Source: Hymenoscyphus infarciens (lineage: Eukaryota > Ascomycota > Leotiomycetes > Helotiales > Helotiaceae). From it: 64,000 nt of DNA. The notes beneath the pieces are model-generated. The model was not told the origin of the DNA. It was given only the letters and a program-made list of their open reading frames with translations, and ran no database searches. Both the position numbers and the translations under genes were made by a program. Of this stretch, positions 35,754-49,443 are shown one piece after another (the stretch's first letter is position 1; each line of letters starts with the position of its first letter). The stretch lies in the NCBI GenBank assembly GCA_001414345.1, contig LLCB01000101.1, forward strand, positions 1 through 64,000, written 5' to 3'.

Positions 35754-35950
35754 TATAATAGTCCTAGTTATATACGTTACTTATATAACTAGGTTATCTT
35801 GAGGCTTAGGCTTTTCTAAGAACTTACTTAATATATATAAATAAAGCTAGAGTGCTTATACTCTCCGCTTTTCTCTTTAGTTTAGTTTTCCTTAATAAAA
35901 GGTACTATTCTACAAGCACTCTCTTTGTGTATTTGTAGAGGGCTATCATA
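35754..35950 (+). mobile_element. 3' LTR of the chromovirus
   Basis: 197 bp, starting TATAATAGTC and ending GGCTATCATA, aligned with the 5' LTR at 23049. It is preceded by the polypurine tract and followed by AGCTC, the 5-bp target duplication. Its last third is less mutated (TACAAGCACTCTCTTTGTG) than the 5' copy. Confidence 0.92.
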
Positions 35951-36689
35951 AGCTCTATCTTTTAAAACTTAAATATAACTTATTATTTAATTAGATATTT
36001 AAATATTAATATTTTATTTAATTTATAATATATTACTATTATTCTAAGTTCTTTAGTAAAGTCTAATAGTAGATAATTAGACTAGTAGATAATAATACTA
36101 TAAAAGTAAGGTTTATTCTAGTAGTTTTATTCGTGTTCCTTACTCTACTATTAGCTTTTACTTAAACTAAGACTAAACTTTAGTATATAATACTCTTTAT
36201 ATATATATAAATAAGTAAAGTAATTATATCTATTTTGGTAGTAATATTATTATCTAATACTAACTTAACTTTTTTATTATTATATACTTTTTATCTAGTT
36301 ATTAAGAACTCTTTTTAAGGAATAGACTTATCTACCTTTTAGATATAATTCTCTAGTCTTATTATACTCTAGTCCTTTTCTCTTATATTTATAAGCGAAT
36401 TTCTATTAGAGTATTAAATAGGCTATTAATAATAAAGGCTTTTCTCTTTTAATTAGTTTAGTTGCTTTTTTTGAAAATAAAAAAATATACTAACTTTCAA
36501 CTAAAAGTTGTTTAAATAGTCTACTCTAGTCTAAAAGTTAGTAAGTACTTTTAAATAGCTTTTTTATGTTTATTTTATATTTTATAGGTTTATAATATAA
36601 ATATCTAGAAATAATAAGTTATTAGTAGTAATTATTTAATTATACTTTAAACTAAGTATTTTATTTAATATAATTTTATAAAAGGTTAT
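35951..36689. repeat. SatB continuation and CpG-depleted AT-rich DNA
   Basis: The first ~50 bp complete the SatB unit interrupted at 23048 (AGCTC followed by TATCTTTTAAAACTTAAAT). The remainder is very AT-rich with almost no CpG and no recognisable gene. Confidence 0.55.
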
Positions 36690-37060
36690 ACTATATATAG
36701 AGTAGAGTATAGAGTAGGCTATAGAGTAAGCTAGGAATATATAACTAAATTAGTATAGAGTAGGTTAAGTAATTACTAAACTACGTTTCTAAGAGTTAAA
36801 GTATAAGTATAAAAGACTAAATAGATTTTAACTTAATTTCTAACTAAAGAAATAGTAGTAAGCTATATATTGAATAAATACTAAGTTTAGATTATAAATT
36901 AAAGAGTTATTAGAAGGTTTTAAGAATTATATATTTATATAACTATAACTAAGAAAGTAATTAAACCTTTTAAATAATACTAGAAAGAACTAGTATAGAC
37001 TAAGGTTTAAACCTAAAGCTTATTAGTAAATAAAGTAATTATTACTTAATATTAATAACT
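36690..37060 (+). mobile_element. LTR of the unidentified retroelement family (copy 3)
   Basis: Same landmarks and orientation as 17868-18230: ATAGAGTAGGCTATAGAG, TAAACTACGTTTCTAAGAG, AAGTATAAAAGACTAAAT, AACTAGTATAGACTAAGG, CTTATTAGTAAATAAAG. Strongly RIP-mutated. No partner LTR is evident downstream, so it may be solo. Confidence 0.65.
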
Positions 37061-39890
37061 TTTTAGTAATACTAATAGTCTAATTCTAAGTAAATCTCTA
37101 GTAATATTAGATAATTATAAGTTATAGTAGTTATTTAAAGACTATATATTAGAATATTAAGAAGAAAAAAGTATTTTAATTTATATAAGCTAAGTTATAT
37201 CTTTTAATACTTAAATACTAGAATATTTCTTAGTTATATTAGTAATTATTAGTATTTTAAGTAAACTCTTTATAAAAATACGCTACTAGTAATATTAAAA
37301 CTTAGATAGAGCTTTAAGATAATAATACTAGTAAAACTATATACTTATTCTTAATTAAGTTAAGTTATAGATTTAAATATTTAACTTATAAACTTAGTAT
37401 ATAAAGTTAAAAAACTATTAAACTATTAATTACTAAGTTTAAATAACTTTCTTATAAAGTATATTTTTTTAGAGTACTTCTAAAAACATTCTAATATAGG
37501 TTATTATAAGTTTTATATTTAATTTATTAAATAAATAGTAAAGTTTAAAGCTTAATAAAGTAGTAAAAAAGAGAACTAAACTATTAAGAAATAAAGCTAA
37601 GTTAGTTTTTAAAATATCTCTTAAAGGGTTTTAAATAAAGTTACTATATCTTATATAATATAGCTAAGTATACTTCTTAGATATATTAATACTTAATACT
37701 TAATAATAAGCTTTTTATTAAATTTATTTAAATAATTAAATAATAAGCTTTTCTCTCTCTTTAGATATAATTCTAGTTTTATTAATAGTATCTTTTTCTT
37801 TATTAGTAAAAGTATTATTAAAAAGTATAAAAGTATTATTAGTTTAAAAGTCTATTATATTAAAAGAGATATTAAATTATACTTAGTTATTATATTAAAA
37901 TAATTTAGTATATAAAAGAGAGAAGTTTAATATTAACTATTATATTATAAACTAATAGTTACTAGCTTCTAAAGTATTATATAATAGCTTAACTACTCTG
38001 AAAAATATATCTTTTTATTAAAAGTACTACCTTAATAGTTATATAAAGAACTTTAATTTTGATTTAGTTAATAACTATATAAATACTCAGATAAGATTTT
38101 ATTTAAATACTTATAAATCTAGAAGTATTTTTAATAAAAGCTAGAATAATTCTTTAGCTTATTCTTTAAATAGTATAGACTTAAGTAAGTATTAGGAACT
38201 TTCTAGTATTATTATATATATATATTACTAGTCTAAAATTTATAAAAGTAAGTACTATACTATTAAATTTAATATTTTTATAAACTATAATCTAAGTATT
38301 CTAAATAACTTTACTTAAGTAATTATCTTAAAAATACTTTAATTATTTAACTAATTATTTATAGTTTAGTATATATTATACTATTATTAGTTATATATAC
38401 TTTAATATTATACTAATATAGCTTTTAGCTTTATTAATAAAAGTATTTAAAAGTTTGGAATACTTTTAGAGTTATTTATATTTATACTTTTATAATAGAT
38501 TTAAAAGAGATTCTAATATTTTAATAGATATATAACTAATAATATTAATATTAAAGAAAAGGTAATTATTACTTAATATCTTATTAAGCTTAGATTATAT
38601 TTTATTTGTTCTAAGACTTAAAATTACTTGTTTCTTTATAAGTTTATATTATTATTTTATTTAATAATACTATCTTAAAAGTATCTTTTTTTACTAATAC
38701 TATTCTTTAAGTTTAAGAGGTTTTAATAATATATAGTTCTATAACTATAGATTAAAACCTTATTAGAATACTTAATAGTAATATAATATAGTTTATATCT
38801 TTAATTTTTTAAAGTATAAAAGAACTTAGACTTTTTTATATTCTTATTATATTAAAACATTTCAATTTAAAGATAGGTTCTTAACTTAGTTAATTAGTCT
38901 ATTTGATATATTAAGTACTTATTTAACTTAAGAGAATATAATCTACTTTTATATTACTTTAGTAGCGTTTATTTAAGTCTAAGATTATACAAATATTAGT
39001 TAAGAAGAAGTATTATTAGTAGTTATTTAAGTAAAAACTATAATATTAAAATAATTATAACTCTAAGCTTAGTACTAAGTAATTAATGACTTAGTCTAAT
39101 TAACTATTTTATAAAGTTGACTTTTTAGAAAAGTATTATAGCTTAGGTTATTATATGTTTTATAGATAATATATCTAGTACTTAAAAGAAGATATAGAAA
39201 GATAACTAGACTATTACTATATAAGCTTTAGTAACTATGTTATATAATAAACTTTTTAAAATATCTCTTGAAAGGCTTTAACTAAAGTTAGTATAGCATA
39301 TTTAAATAGTATATATAGTATATATCTACTTTTGAAGCTTAATAGACTAGCTATTATATAAGATCTTAGCTAAAGTTACTATAGCTTCTAAGAATAGTAT
39401 ATATAGTATATATCTAACTTTAAAGCTTAATAAATAAAGTAGATAGAGTATTAGATTGAATCTAACTAAGCCTAAGTTACTATTTTATATAGTAGACTTT
39501 TTATAATAGCTTTTATAAGAGACTAGCTAAAGTAATTATAGCTTTAAGCTATAACTAGCTTTTATTAAATAAACTTAAATAATAACTTTATATAATAAAC
39601 TTCTAAAAAGTCTATTTAGTATATAGATAATTTATTATAAATATATAAGATTTATATAAAAGTACTAGCTTAAAAGATACTTAGATATTTCTAGTTAAGT
39701 TATAAAGTTTTCTTAATTCTAATTTAGCTTATTATCTATATATATAATAGAATATATATTAAAGAACTAGAGTATCTAGTATTAATAGTAGTAGAGATTT
39801 AATAATATTATATAGAGAAGACTAAAAGATTAAGAAATTAAAGTAGTATATATCTTTATATATATATTTAAAAGAAGTATAAACGCTTCT
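37061..39890. other. CpG-depleted AT-rich DNA with SatB-like and other degraded repeats
   Basis: SatB-like units appear at about 37150-37400. The 39240-39480 part shares phrases with 7746-8160 and contains two ~100-bp repeats (TAGTATATATAGTATATAT). No coding region or terminal repeat could be identified, and CpG is almost absent. Confidence 0.55.
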
Positions 39891-42800
39891 TAATATAAGA
39901 AGCACCGATTACTAATACCGACCTCTTAACGTTATTCTAATAACTTCTCTAACCTTCTATTATCCTCTAAGATAATTTATACTCTCTAAGACACCTATTT
40001 ACTTAAAACCTGATATCTCTTTTACCTACTAAGTAAAGTATAAACAGACTTTTGATAATATTTATAATATCTACTAATTTAAGTAATAATAGCATCTATA
40101 ATATCCATAATATAATAGCTATACTAACACTGATTCCGACAACTTTAGAAGCTTTAACTTCGGTACTAAAACAAGCACTAAAGCTAGTACTAAAGCCGAA
40201 GTTAATATAGACAGAAGAGACGATTTTTATAGTAGAGTAAGAAGAGAAGTATACTAAAGGAGAGAATAAAGACCTTCTTCTTTAGGACGAATTTTAAGTA
40301 GACTTCGAAGAATAGGATTAAGTTAAATTTACTAAGATTCACCGATCTACGAATACTAAGTTATAATAGACACTTTGTAGAAGAGGTATATAGGTTAAGA
40401 TAGATAGACATAAAATACTTATATCTTAGGCACTATATAACACTGCTACTAAGGTTAACTAAACTAAGTAGTTAGACAAAGAATTAAAAGCTATAGTATT
40501 AGAAGGAGCTAGTACTAAAGTCTTTAGATTCTATTATAAATATATAGAAGAACACGTTAAAAGATAATAAAAGTAGTAGTAATAACAACCCTAATAATAA
40601 TAACCTCTAGCTAAAAATATTACTTAAAACACATAATCTAAGATAAAGGCTAGTGACGAAGCTTTATAAGCATCTACTATATAATAATAATAATAACTAA
40701 TACCTTCGACGACTTTAATCCTATTAACTAAAAAGAAAGACTTAAGCAATCTAGTACAACCTCTAATCTAACCTTTAAGTCTATTAAAAGACGACTAGAC
40801 CTCTTTCTTTATATCTTATTAATTTAGTGAAGATACTAGTAGCAACGATTTCGACGATGCCTCTAAGTATCTAGAATATAATTAGCGATAAAATAATCCT
40901 AGTAGAAGACTACTAGCGTAAGTATATTTTAAACTAGAGTTAACTTTATGAAATTCTTAAAAGGGTTAAGACTACTCTTATATATTAGGCATACTTATAA
41001 AAGTATATAAGAACGACTAAAGGTATAGTAGAAAAGAAGACAACTTTGTAATTAAAGTTATAATATTTAAGGATATATATAAGAGAAGTAGGGTATTACT
41101 AGCGATTTACTCTCTTACCTTCTCTACTATGTTAAAAGGTAATGCTTTGAATTACTTTTATACTACGCTTTTTAACGAGTATAACGATTAATCCTTTGAA
41201 ATTTTGTCTATGTCTATATAACGATATTTTAAAGATAAGCTTTATAAAAGAGGCTAATTATCTAGGTAGAATAATATTAATTTATAAGAGATAATATAAG
41301 CATTTAGAGTATTAATATTAAAGTCTTTTAAGGATATATTATTAAGACTTAATTTACTAAGATTTTCCCTCTTTATAGACTTTCATACTAATAGTTAATT
41401 TTTAAATAAGCTAATTTTAGTATGTAAAAAGGTCTTAGATTATACTATTATAATATTAACTTCACTCTGAGACTCTTCGATTTCTAATACTATTACTCTC
41501 TTATAAAGTTCGATCTAATCCTATATAAAGATCCACCTAGAGACAGTTATAAATAAGACTATAATAACTAAAAGACACTTCTATAACAGCGGATAATATA
41601 GTATAAACAAATTTAGTAATATAGATTAATATAAGAAGAAGAGGACATATTATATATATAGAAAGGACGACTATTTATCTTAAGATTATAGTTAAGAAGA
41701 GTAAGACTATTACTTTACTAAATAGACTAATAAGAATTCTAGATACTTTAAAGGTAAGCGAGATAGGTATACTAGAAAGGTATATAATATAAATATAGTA
41801 TATACTTAGAGTACCTAGGAGGAGGAGATATTAGAGATACTTTAGGTAATTGCTTTATTAAAAGAATAATAGTTACTTATTAGACACTAGCTTAGATAAC
41901 GAAGTTATCTATTATAATATCACTTCTATAGGATTTATTAATAATTTAAATACTAAATACCTTACTATAAATTTAATAAGTTTAATATAAAAATACGCTA
42001 TTAATAGATGTATCCTATAAAACCTAAACAACTCGAATAACACTTCTAATATTATATATAAATTTATAAAGAAGGTGTTTATAATAATAGCTAAAAGATA
42101 TAAAGAAGAGAACTTCTTTAGTATAATAATTAATACTAGAGTAGCTTAAAAGTTAAGTATAGGATATAACTAATATCTTACGTATATTAGACTTATTAAA
42201 AGCGTCTTAATTAATAAGAGTATAAAGAGTTAATTTAATATCTAATTTAGTAAAGGATATACTCTATTTTTAGGATTAATAATAATCGATATACTAATTA
42301 GAAAAGCAGAGTTTTATATAGTATAATCTAATACTCCTTTTATCCTTTATATTAATAATATAGATAATCTAAATATTACTCTAAATAATCTTTAAAACGT
42401 ACTTATTTAAGAGAATAAGAAAGGAGTAGAGATTCAGAGGTTCTCTATTATATAACGATTTAGATACCCTTTTCTACTCTAGCATAAAGCTATATATAAC
42501 TTTATATAGAAGTACTTAATATTTCTTATAGATATTAATATTTAATAACTTTATAGGCGATTTAGCTACCTATTAGTACTAAGATTATAACACGTACTAG
42601 AAAGAGCTAGGCATCGTATTAACAAAGACATCTTTTAACATCTCGCTAAATTTTACGAATACTATTAAAAGTATAGATGTTCGCCTAGTCGATTCAAATT
42701 TACTCTTTATAATAACCTTAAATTTAATTATAGTGTTTTAATTAATACTTTCTTCCTTAATAAGTAGGCGGTCTTATACTATATAGACGAAGTACTAAGT

Positions 42801-45581
42801 AGGTAACTTTTTACTAAATATAAAAGCAATAACTATATAAGAGGTTTTCTAAAGATATTAGATTAATATATATCTTAGACTCTTTAATTATATTATTATA
42901 GATACTAGGATAAACTTTATTAGAAAGGACTTCGTATACTCCGCTACTAGAATAAGTAATATAGTAAAAACTATACCGGTTAAGGCATATAATTTAATTA
43001 GTATAGTAGAATAATACTATAGACCGATTTAATAAGTATATAATATTATATGTAAATAAGAGCCCTATCTCTTATAAAGTTTAGCACTTTAAATAGCCTT
43101 TAAAGTAATCAATAATATAGTAGGCCTAAATAGACTAGTCTCTACTCTATTAGTATATAGGGCATATACTCGAATAACCGTAACTAACGCACCTTCGTAA
43201 CTGATTTCTAAAAGGTCTAAGACTTATAAAAGGACTACTTAAGAGGTACGAAAGTAGATTATATCCTAATAAGTTAAAGAAGCTCTTAATATATAAAATA
43301 GACTAATTAACTAAGTTAAGAACTTACTTTTAAATTTAGACGTTTTAGTATAAAGAGAGTATATAAAGTCTTAGATAGAACCTTTTATCCTTTAAGGAAT
43401 CGAAAACAAAGACTATATCGTAGTATTACTAAGTAGTTCTATAAAGTTTCGATCTATAGTTATAAAGCTATACTTTATTAAAACTTCTAAAATTTCTAAA
43501 ACAGTATCGACAACTAAGGAAGTTTCTAGTATAGCACTGTCTAAAATAATACTATAACCTTATAAAAAAGAGAGAACTTTTAAGTAATAGAGTAGGTAGG
43601 AAGTAGAGTAAGGTAACTAAGATATTAAATAACATTTACCTTCTCCTTAATATCGACTTTGTTAGTTATAAATCTGTTAAAACACTGATATTCTAGAATC
43701 CTTACTAGAACTACTCTAGAAGTGCGGACGTAGATAGCCTTAAAAGTATCCGAGGCCTCTAAGTAATATTAAATTAATATTCTAATAGTTAGATACTTTT
43801 ATTAATAATATCGACTATATTACTTTTAAGGATATTAAAACTTTTCTTACTAATTTAAGTAAACCTTATAATATCGAAGTCTTTATAGCTAATAATAGTA
43901 TAATATATATTAAATTATAATAAAAGGAGATTAATAGATTAACTAATCGAGGTGTTTTTAAGATTATTACTTATAAGGAGTTATCTCTTAATACTAGAAT
44001 ATTCAAATCACGCTTTATAGATAATAATAAATTTAAGGGTATAGTACTTACTTTTATAAAGTTAAGATTAGTAATCTAAGTATATAAGAATACTAGAAAG
44101 TTACTAGTACTTACTTAAGCGCTTATAATTTAGAGAGTAAGCTAGAGAATACTTCTTATACTTATTATAATACTTCTAGGTTTATAAGTATTTATTTAAG
44201 ATATTATATTAGTATATATATAATTGTTAACCGACTTAAATTAAGAATTCCTTATACGCCCTCTTAAAGGTTATCTCTAATAAGAGGATATATTCTTTAA
44301 AGTAATTAGGCTATTATATAGTATTCTAGAAGCTAGTAATTATTAGTTTACAACGTACTATAAACACTATATTATAAGGCTTATAATAGAATAGTTAACA
44401 TTCGACCCTTGTCTTTTATATACTAAGTTATACTAATATAACGAGTAAGTAAAGTTAAATGCCTCTTTTAGTATAGTAGGCCTTTAAACTAATAATACCC
44501 TTATACTCGTTAACAACGCCTTTACTAATAAAGAAGAGGTTACTATTAACGAGGCCGGTTTTATATCTAAGAAAAGGGAAGAGCTTACTATTAACTATCT
44601 AATTAAATTTAATAGAGGACTAATTACTAAGTATTAAGATAGCTCTATATCTCTTACTTAGGATTACGTAAAATACTTAAATTTAGTACGAAAAGCTCTA
44701 ACTAAGATATCTAATATAAAAGGGATATTATATATAGTAGATACTAAAGATTAATATATTATATAATATACTAGAGGAGTATACTTAGCTATATTATATT
44801 AACCTAAGGCTGCTTTTAACTTGTTATATACTACCTAAACTATCGATTCTTAAGATAATAATATTTCTCTCCTTAATAAGCGAATTTAGTAGTAAATCGA
44901 TAATGCTATAAGAGGGCTTAAATTTATTAAGTTAGATAAATATTCTCTAAAGTTATACGCTTTTACTAACAGATCATTTACTAATAATAAGGACTTATCG
45001 TTATAAATCAGTTACGTTATTACTATTATAGAGAAGGATAATAATACTAATATCTTATATTAGTCTTCTACTAAGTATAAGAGAATTACTTATAGTATTC
45101 TAGTATTAGAATTATATATAATAAGCTCTAGATTTAATACCGTAGCTTTGATTAAATTAACTTTTAAAAGTATCTTAGGATTTAAAGTACCACTTATAGT
45201 ATATACTGATTTAAAGTCTATTTATAAATATATAGCTAAATTAGGTATAACTAAGGAGAACCGACTAATAATTAATATTATGTACTTATAAGAGGCGTAT
45301 AAATTAAGAGAGATTAATAAGATTAAATAGATTAACAACAAGAGTAATCCTATAGATGCTATAACTAAAAAGGGTTACTATAATACCTTATAAAAGTTAA
45401 TTAATACTAATAAGCTAGATATTAACCTAATAGAGTAGGTAGAACGAAATAAGAGATAATAGAGGATTGAAATAGAGCCTCCTTATTAGTCGAGGACAGG
45501 GAATAGAGAGCTCTAATTAGTTAGATTAGATAGGAGACTTTGATGATTTTTAGGGTACTAACTTCTATCGTTTTAAAGAAG
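39891..45581 (+). pseudogene. Ty1/copia-type gag-pol, RIP-degraded
   Basis: Plus-strand translation with stops gives a gag ending in a decayed zinc-knuckle (KKKRTYYIYRKDDYLS, ~41632-41690). The protease has DTG replaced by NTR at ~42110-42160 (FFSIIINTRVA), and later TPFILY-like and NLN words. Integrase zinc-binding (KRARHRINKDI, HLAKFYEYY, ~42600-42720) and core follow. RT at ~43900-44560 has RLLYSILEASNY, DPCLLYTKLY and LXTNNTLIL, the fungal copia form of the active-site region. RNase H at ~44940-45460 has YAFTNRSFTNNKDL, VLELY and NPIDAITKKGYY. Integrase lying before RT defines Ty1/copia order. The 5' LTR was not found. Confidence 0.88.
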
Positions 45582-45757
45582 TGCTAGTGTCAGTATATAT
45601 TTAAGGGTGAATAGCGATTCAGATTAGTATACGTGGTTATACGTGCTTCTCGCTTAAGGGCTACTTAAGTAGGCATCGTAGCTAGCTTTACTCAGTATAC
45701 ACGAACGATAATACAACTCTTTTTGCATCGCTTTTATAACCATAAGTTATACTAACA
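45582..45757 (+). mobile_element. 3' LTR of the copia element
   Basis: 176 bp, beginning TGCTAGTGTC and ending TACTAACA (imperfect TG..CA inverted ends), preceded by the purine run AAAGAAG. Its reverse complement is found at 717-893. It retains words such as GTGGTTATACGTGCTTCTCG. The sequence following is the linker before a gypsy integrase. Confidence 0.8.
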
Positions 45758-48114
45758 ATAAGTTTAGATATGATTTAGAAGTTAGAAGAAGATAACCTAC
45801 GTTCCTTTTAGAAAGAACGTTATAAACTTCTAGATAGATACTCCCTCTTATTAGATAATTTACTACTTTTTAAGAATTAACTTTATATTTAAAAGAATAC
45901 TAAACTCTATATAAAACTAATCTAAGAAGTCTATAACTAAGTATCTAGTACTTACCTAAGTATAGGAAAGATATACTAGTTATTAGTATAACACTACTAC
46001 TAGGCTAGAATGGTTTTAGACTATAAGAGGTACGTAGCGAATTATTAAGACTATAGATACTCCTATTCTTAATAAACTAAGTAATAAGGCTTTCTACACT
46101 CTCTACTTATACTTAACTACTCTATATAGCATTTATATATAGATTTTAAATCATTCCTAAAAGATAAACATAGATTTAATACTATACTAGTATTTATTAA
46201 CCGACTTAGAAAGGATTTAGTATTAATACTCTACTACTTAACTATAGACGCTGAAAGACTAGCTAAACTCTTTATTTAATAGATTTACTATTTTAGCTAC
46301 TACTCTAAATTAATTACGTCTAATTAAGAATATTAATTTATATTATTATTTAAGAATAAATTCAACTGAATAATTAGTATTAAGCTTAAGCTTAGTACTA
46401 TCTACTATAAATAGATAGACAGATAGATAGAGATAATAAACTAATATATTAATTAGAGACTAAGGCCCTTTATAACCTACTATTAAGACAACTAGAGCGA
46501 ATTAATCTCTCTAATAGACAGAGTATAAATAACACTTCTATACTTATCTATTAATATAACCTCTTATTAGCTTAAGTTTAGACTTAACCTAAGAACTTGA
46601 TAGGACTAGAATATACTAAAGACTTTAATTCCCTAGAAATAACTTAACTATAATAAGGTAGTAAAAGTAGCTTAAGATATATACTCTACTTAGAGGATAG
46701 CTAAAGATACTATAGGTAAGGCTTAGAAAAGGATAGAGGATAGTACAAATTAGTATTAAAGGGCTATTAATTAGAATATTAGAGACAAAGTCTACTTATC
46801 TACTAAGAATCTTAAGATAAATCGTCCTAGCTAGATAGGACCTTTTAAAATACTAGATTATATAAGACACTATAGGCTAAAACTTCTAAAAGACTTATTA
46901 ATTTATAATGTTTTTACCTCTAATATACTTTTAAAGGATCTAAATACCTCTCTACTAGGATAAGAGGCTCTAGAACCTCTACTAGACATTATTAAAGGTA
47001 TATAAGAATAGGAGGTATAAGAAATACTTAGTAGTAGACTTTTTAGAAGATAGCTATAGTACTAAGTAAAATAGGTTAGATGCGATTTAGATCCTACTTA
47101 GTATAAAATTTTTTTAGGGTTTACTATATTATTTAAGAGACTTTTATACTAAATATCTAGAAGAGCTAAGACTATCGTAACTCCTATCTAAATAGATTAA
47201 TATATATAGGAATTAGATAAGAATTAAGTAAAAGAGTTAATTTATAAAACTTTATTAATACCTTCTAATTCTAGTTACCTTTAATAAAGAACTTATAATA
47301 AAAACCTAAGATAAAATACTAACTAGTAGGAATATTTAAAATTAATAAAGTAAATAACTAAGACTAAGTTACTACTGAAATAGAGCCTATACTACCTCTC
47401 CTTACTCTAACTTATTATCCTCCTCTCTACTCTTCTAAGTATAAGAAGCCTAAATTAGCTCTTCCTCTACCTCTTTCTTATAAGAGCACTTCTTATCTTA
47501 GTAACCTCCTATAATAGGCTTAGGAGGAGACACCTATAAACTCTTTAAGTAGGCCTTAAAGAGGACCTAAACCTAGGTTTAGATAGAGGTCTTACCCTCT
47601 ATAGCACTATATAAGGACTATTGAATATTAGTAACTAAAACCCCTCTAATAAGTAAGAGGTACTTATAGCAACTTTAGTATAAAGCGCTTAAGTCTCTTC
47701 TAGAAGAGTAAACTATATCTTTAAACTATTCTTTAGTACCTCTATACTAATAATAACTAATACCTTATCTAAGGCCTTAGTAGCCTCCTTAATCTCCTTC
47801 TTCTCCTTCTTAAGCTTAAGCTTATTAAACTCCTTTCTTATAAACTATAGTAACTGCCTAAGTTAAAACTGATTTAGTATATATTTAGGATTAAACTTAC
47901 TAGGATATATATAGTATTCTACTTAATATAGTACTAATACTTCTTCGACTTAGCCTTCTTAAAAGTGTATATATAATCTCTATTCTAAGATTTTACCTAA
48001 AGGTACTAAATATAGTAGACTTAGTAGATAGCTAGAAGTATACTAGGAGGACATAAGAGAGGCATTTTACTATATTAGATTAGCTCTATTTTAGGTCTAA
48101 TTAGAGGGAGGAAG
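45758..48114 (+). pseudogene. Ty3/gypsy integrase and chromodomain half (chromovirus)
   Basis: Plus-strand translation starts in the linker before integrase (KLEEDNLRS, LLLFKN), then HHCC-type residues near 45960-46060, and the core at ~46140-46600 (DFKSFLKDKHRFNTILVFI, DAERLAKLF, IKLKLSTIYY, ELISLIDR). A chromodomain at ~47040-47130 (RCDLDPTXYK) follows. No gag, protease, RT or RNase H lies on this side; the copia LTR abuts directly. A purine run AGAGGGAGGAAG near 48100 is a likely polypurine tract. Confidence 0.85.
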
Positions 48115-48606
48115 ACTTACTTTTATATATATATATATAATATATATATATGTTCTAAGAACAAGTTAGTATATAAGGATATACCTAATTAAAAGATATT
48201 CTTACTATTTATATTATTTAGATAAAAAGAAAAGAAGAAGAGAAGTTAGAATTAGGGAGAAGTCGTCTACTAATATACTACTTATAATAATAGCTATTGC
48301 TTTATAATTGTTATTTATTACTTAATAATTACTATTATAATATATAATAATAGTAAGAATACGATAAGTCTATAGTAGCGTACTGCTTTCTACCTAATAA
48401 CTAATAATTAGCCTCTTTTATATTTATATCTATTATAATATAGTATATAGTAGTAAACAAAGAGCCATTATCTCTTAAATAATAATACTACTATGTGACT
48501 TATTTTCGGGTTGAAAACGCTCTAAGGAGCTTGAATTTAGAAGGTGAAAACTCTGCTATATATACAGGGAAAGGGGGTCACGTGAGACCCCCTTTTTCCG
48601 TGACAT
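48115..48606 (+). mobile_element. Probable 3' LTR of the chromodomain gypsy element
   Basis: It follows the polypurine tract and ends CCGTGACA at 48606. The last ~110 bp are largely unmutated and contain a 26-bp hairpin with arms AAAGGGGGTC / GACCCCCTTT around ACGTGA at about 48571-48596. The start is poorly defined, in a (TA)n run at ~48125-48150. No second LTR is present to confirm limits. Confidence 0.55.
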
Positions 48607-48901
48607 ACTAGCTACTAACTCTACCTCGACTACTAGATACTATAACAGTACGACAAGTTATATTCTTTATAGCAAATAGATAAATAATACTCTAGACAAT
48701 CTAATACTACGCTAACTATTATCTAAAGACTTAGGACGAGTCTTTTTTAAGGAGAGAGGATATGATAGTACGCTATTCTAAATTAGCTAGGATTTATAGA
48801 ACTACTAATACCTCTAATACCTTAGAGCTAAGATTATAATTAACCTAATACTTATATAATAGAAGGTGTTAAAGAGATTAAGGTTTAGATATTACATGTT
48901 T
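48607..48901. other. AT-rich stretch without recognisable content
   Basis: Moderately mutated DNA between the gypsy LTR and the long-inverted-repeat element. No gene, repeat boundary or RNA seen. Confidence 0.55.
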
Positions 48902-48903
48902 TA

Positions 48904-49443
48904 TAACGGCACGAAATACACACAACTACAAAAGAGGCATATGGGAGTGCGTTCGGCAGAATAACATGCGTAGATACTAGGCTCTGATACAGAAGAAAAG
49001 GAAAAACTATCCCTCTTCTACTCTAGGAGTAGGCTACTATATATAAGAGGTTTAGACAGTATAAAAGGGTCCGAAACCGAACAACCTCGGCTAATACAAA
49101 AGCTTAAACCTACGTAACCTTCCTAAAACAGACAATGTAAGACAACAACTGCCGAAACCCTATATGTGGCAGGTACTCCCAGCTATCTAGGATGACGGCA
49201 TGCCGTCACATGTTTAGCTTTAAAGCCTTTTATTTAGTATTAGCTATAAAAGGCAGAGCTTAGTTATTATTATTATTAGAACTTAATAGTTTCTAACCTC
49301 TTATATATAGATATTTATACTAGGTATAGAAGAGGGATAGTTTTGCCTTTTCTTCTATATCAGAGCCTAGTATTTACGTATATTATTCTACTAAACGCAC
49401 TCCTATATACCTCTTCTATAGTAGTGTGTATTTCGTGCCGTTA
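48904..49443. mobile_element. 540-bp element with ~165-bp terminal inverted repeats and TA duplication
   Basis: The left arm starts TAACGGCACGAAATACACAC; the right arm ends GTGTGTATTTCGTGCCGTTA. The match extends inward for about 165 bp with scattered C/T and G/A differences. TA flanks both ends (48902-48903, 49444-49445). The interior has a perfect 16-bp palindrome TGACGGCATGCCGTCA (49193-49208) and no ORF. The TA duplication suggests a Tc1/mariner-mobilised foldback-like MITE; assignment is tentative. The right arm is clearly more RIP-mutated than the left. Confidence 0.85.
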
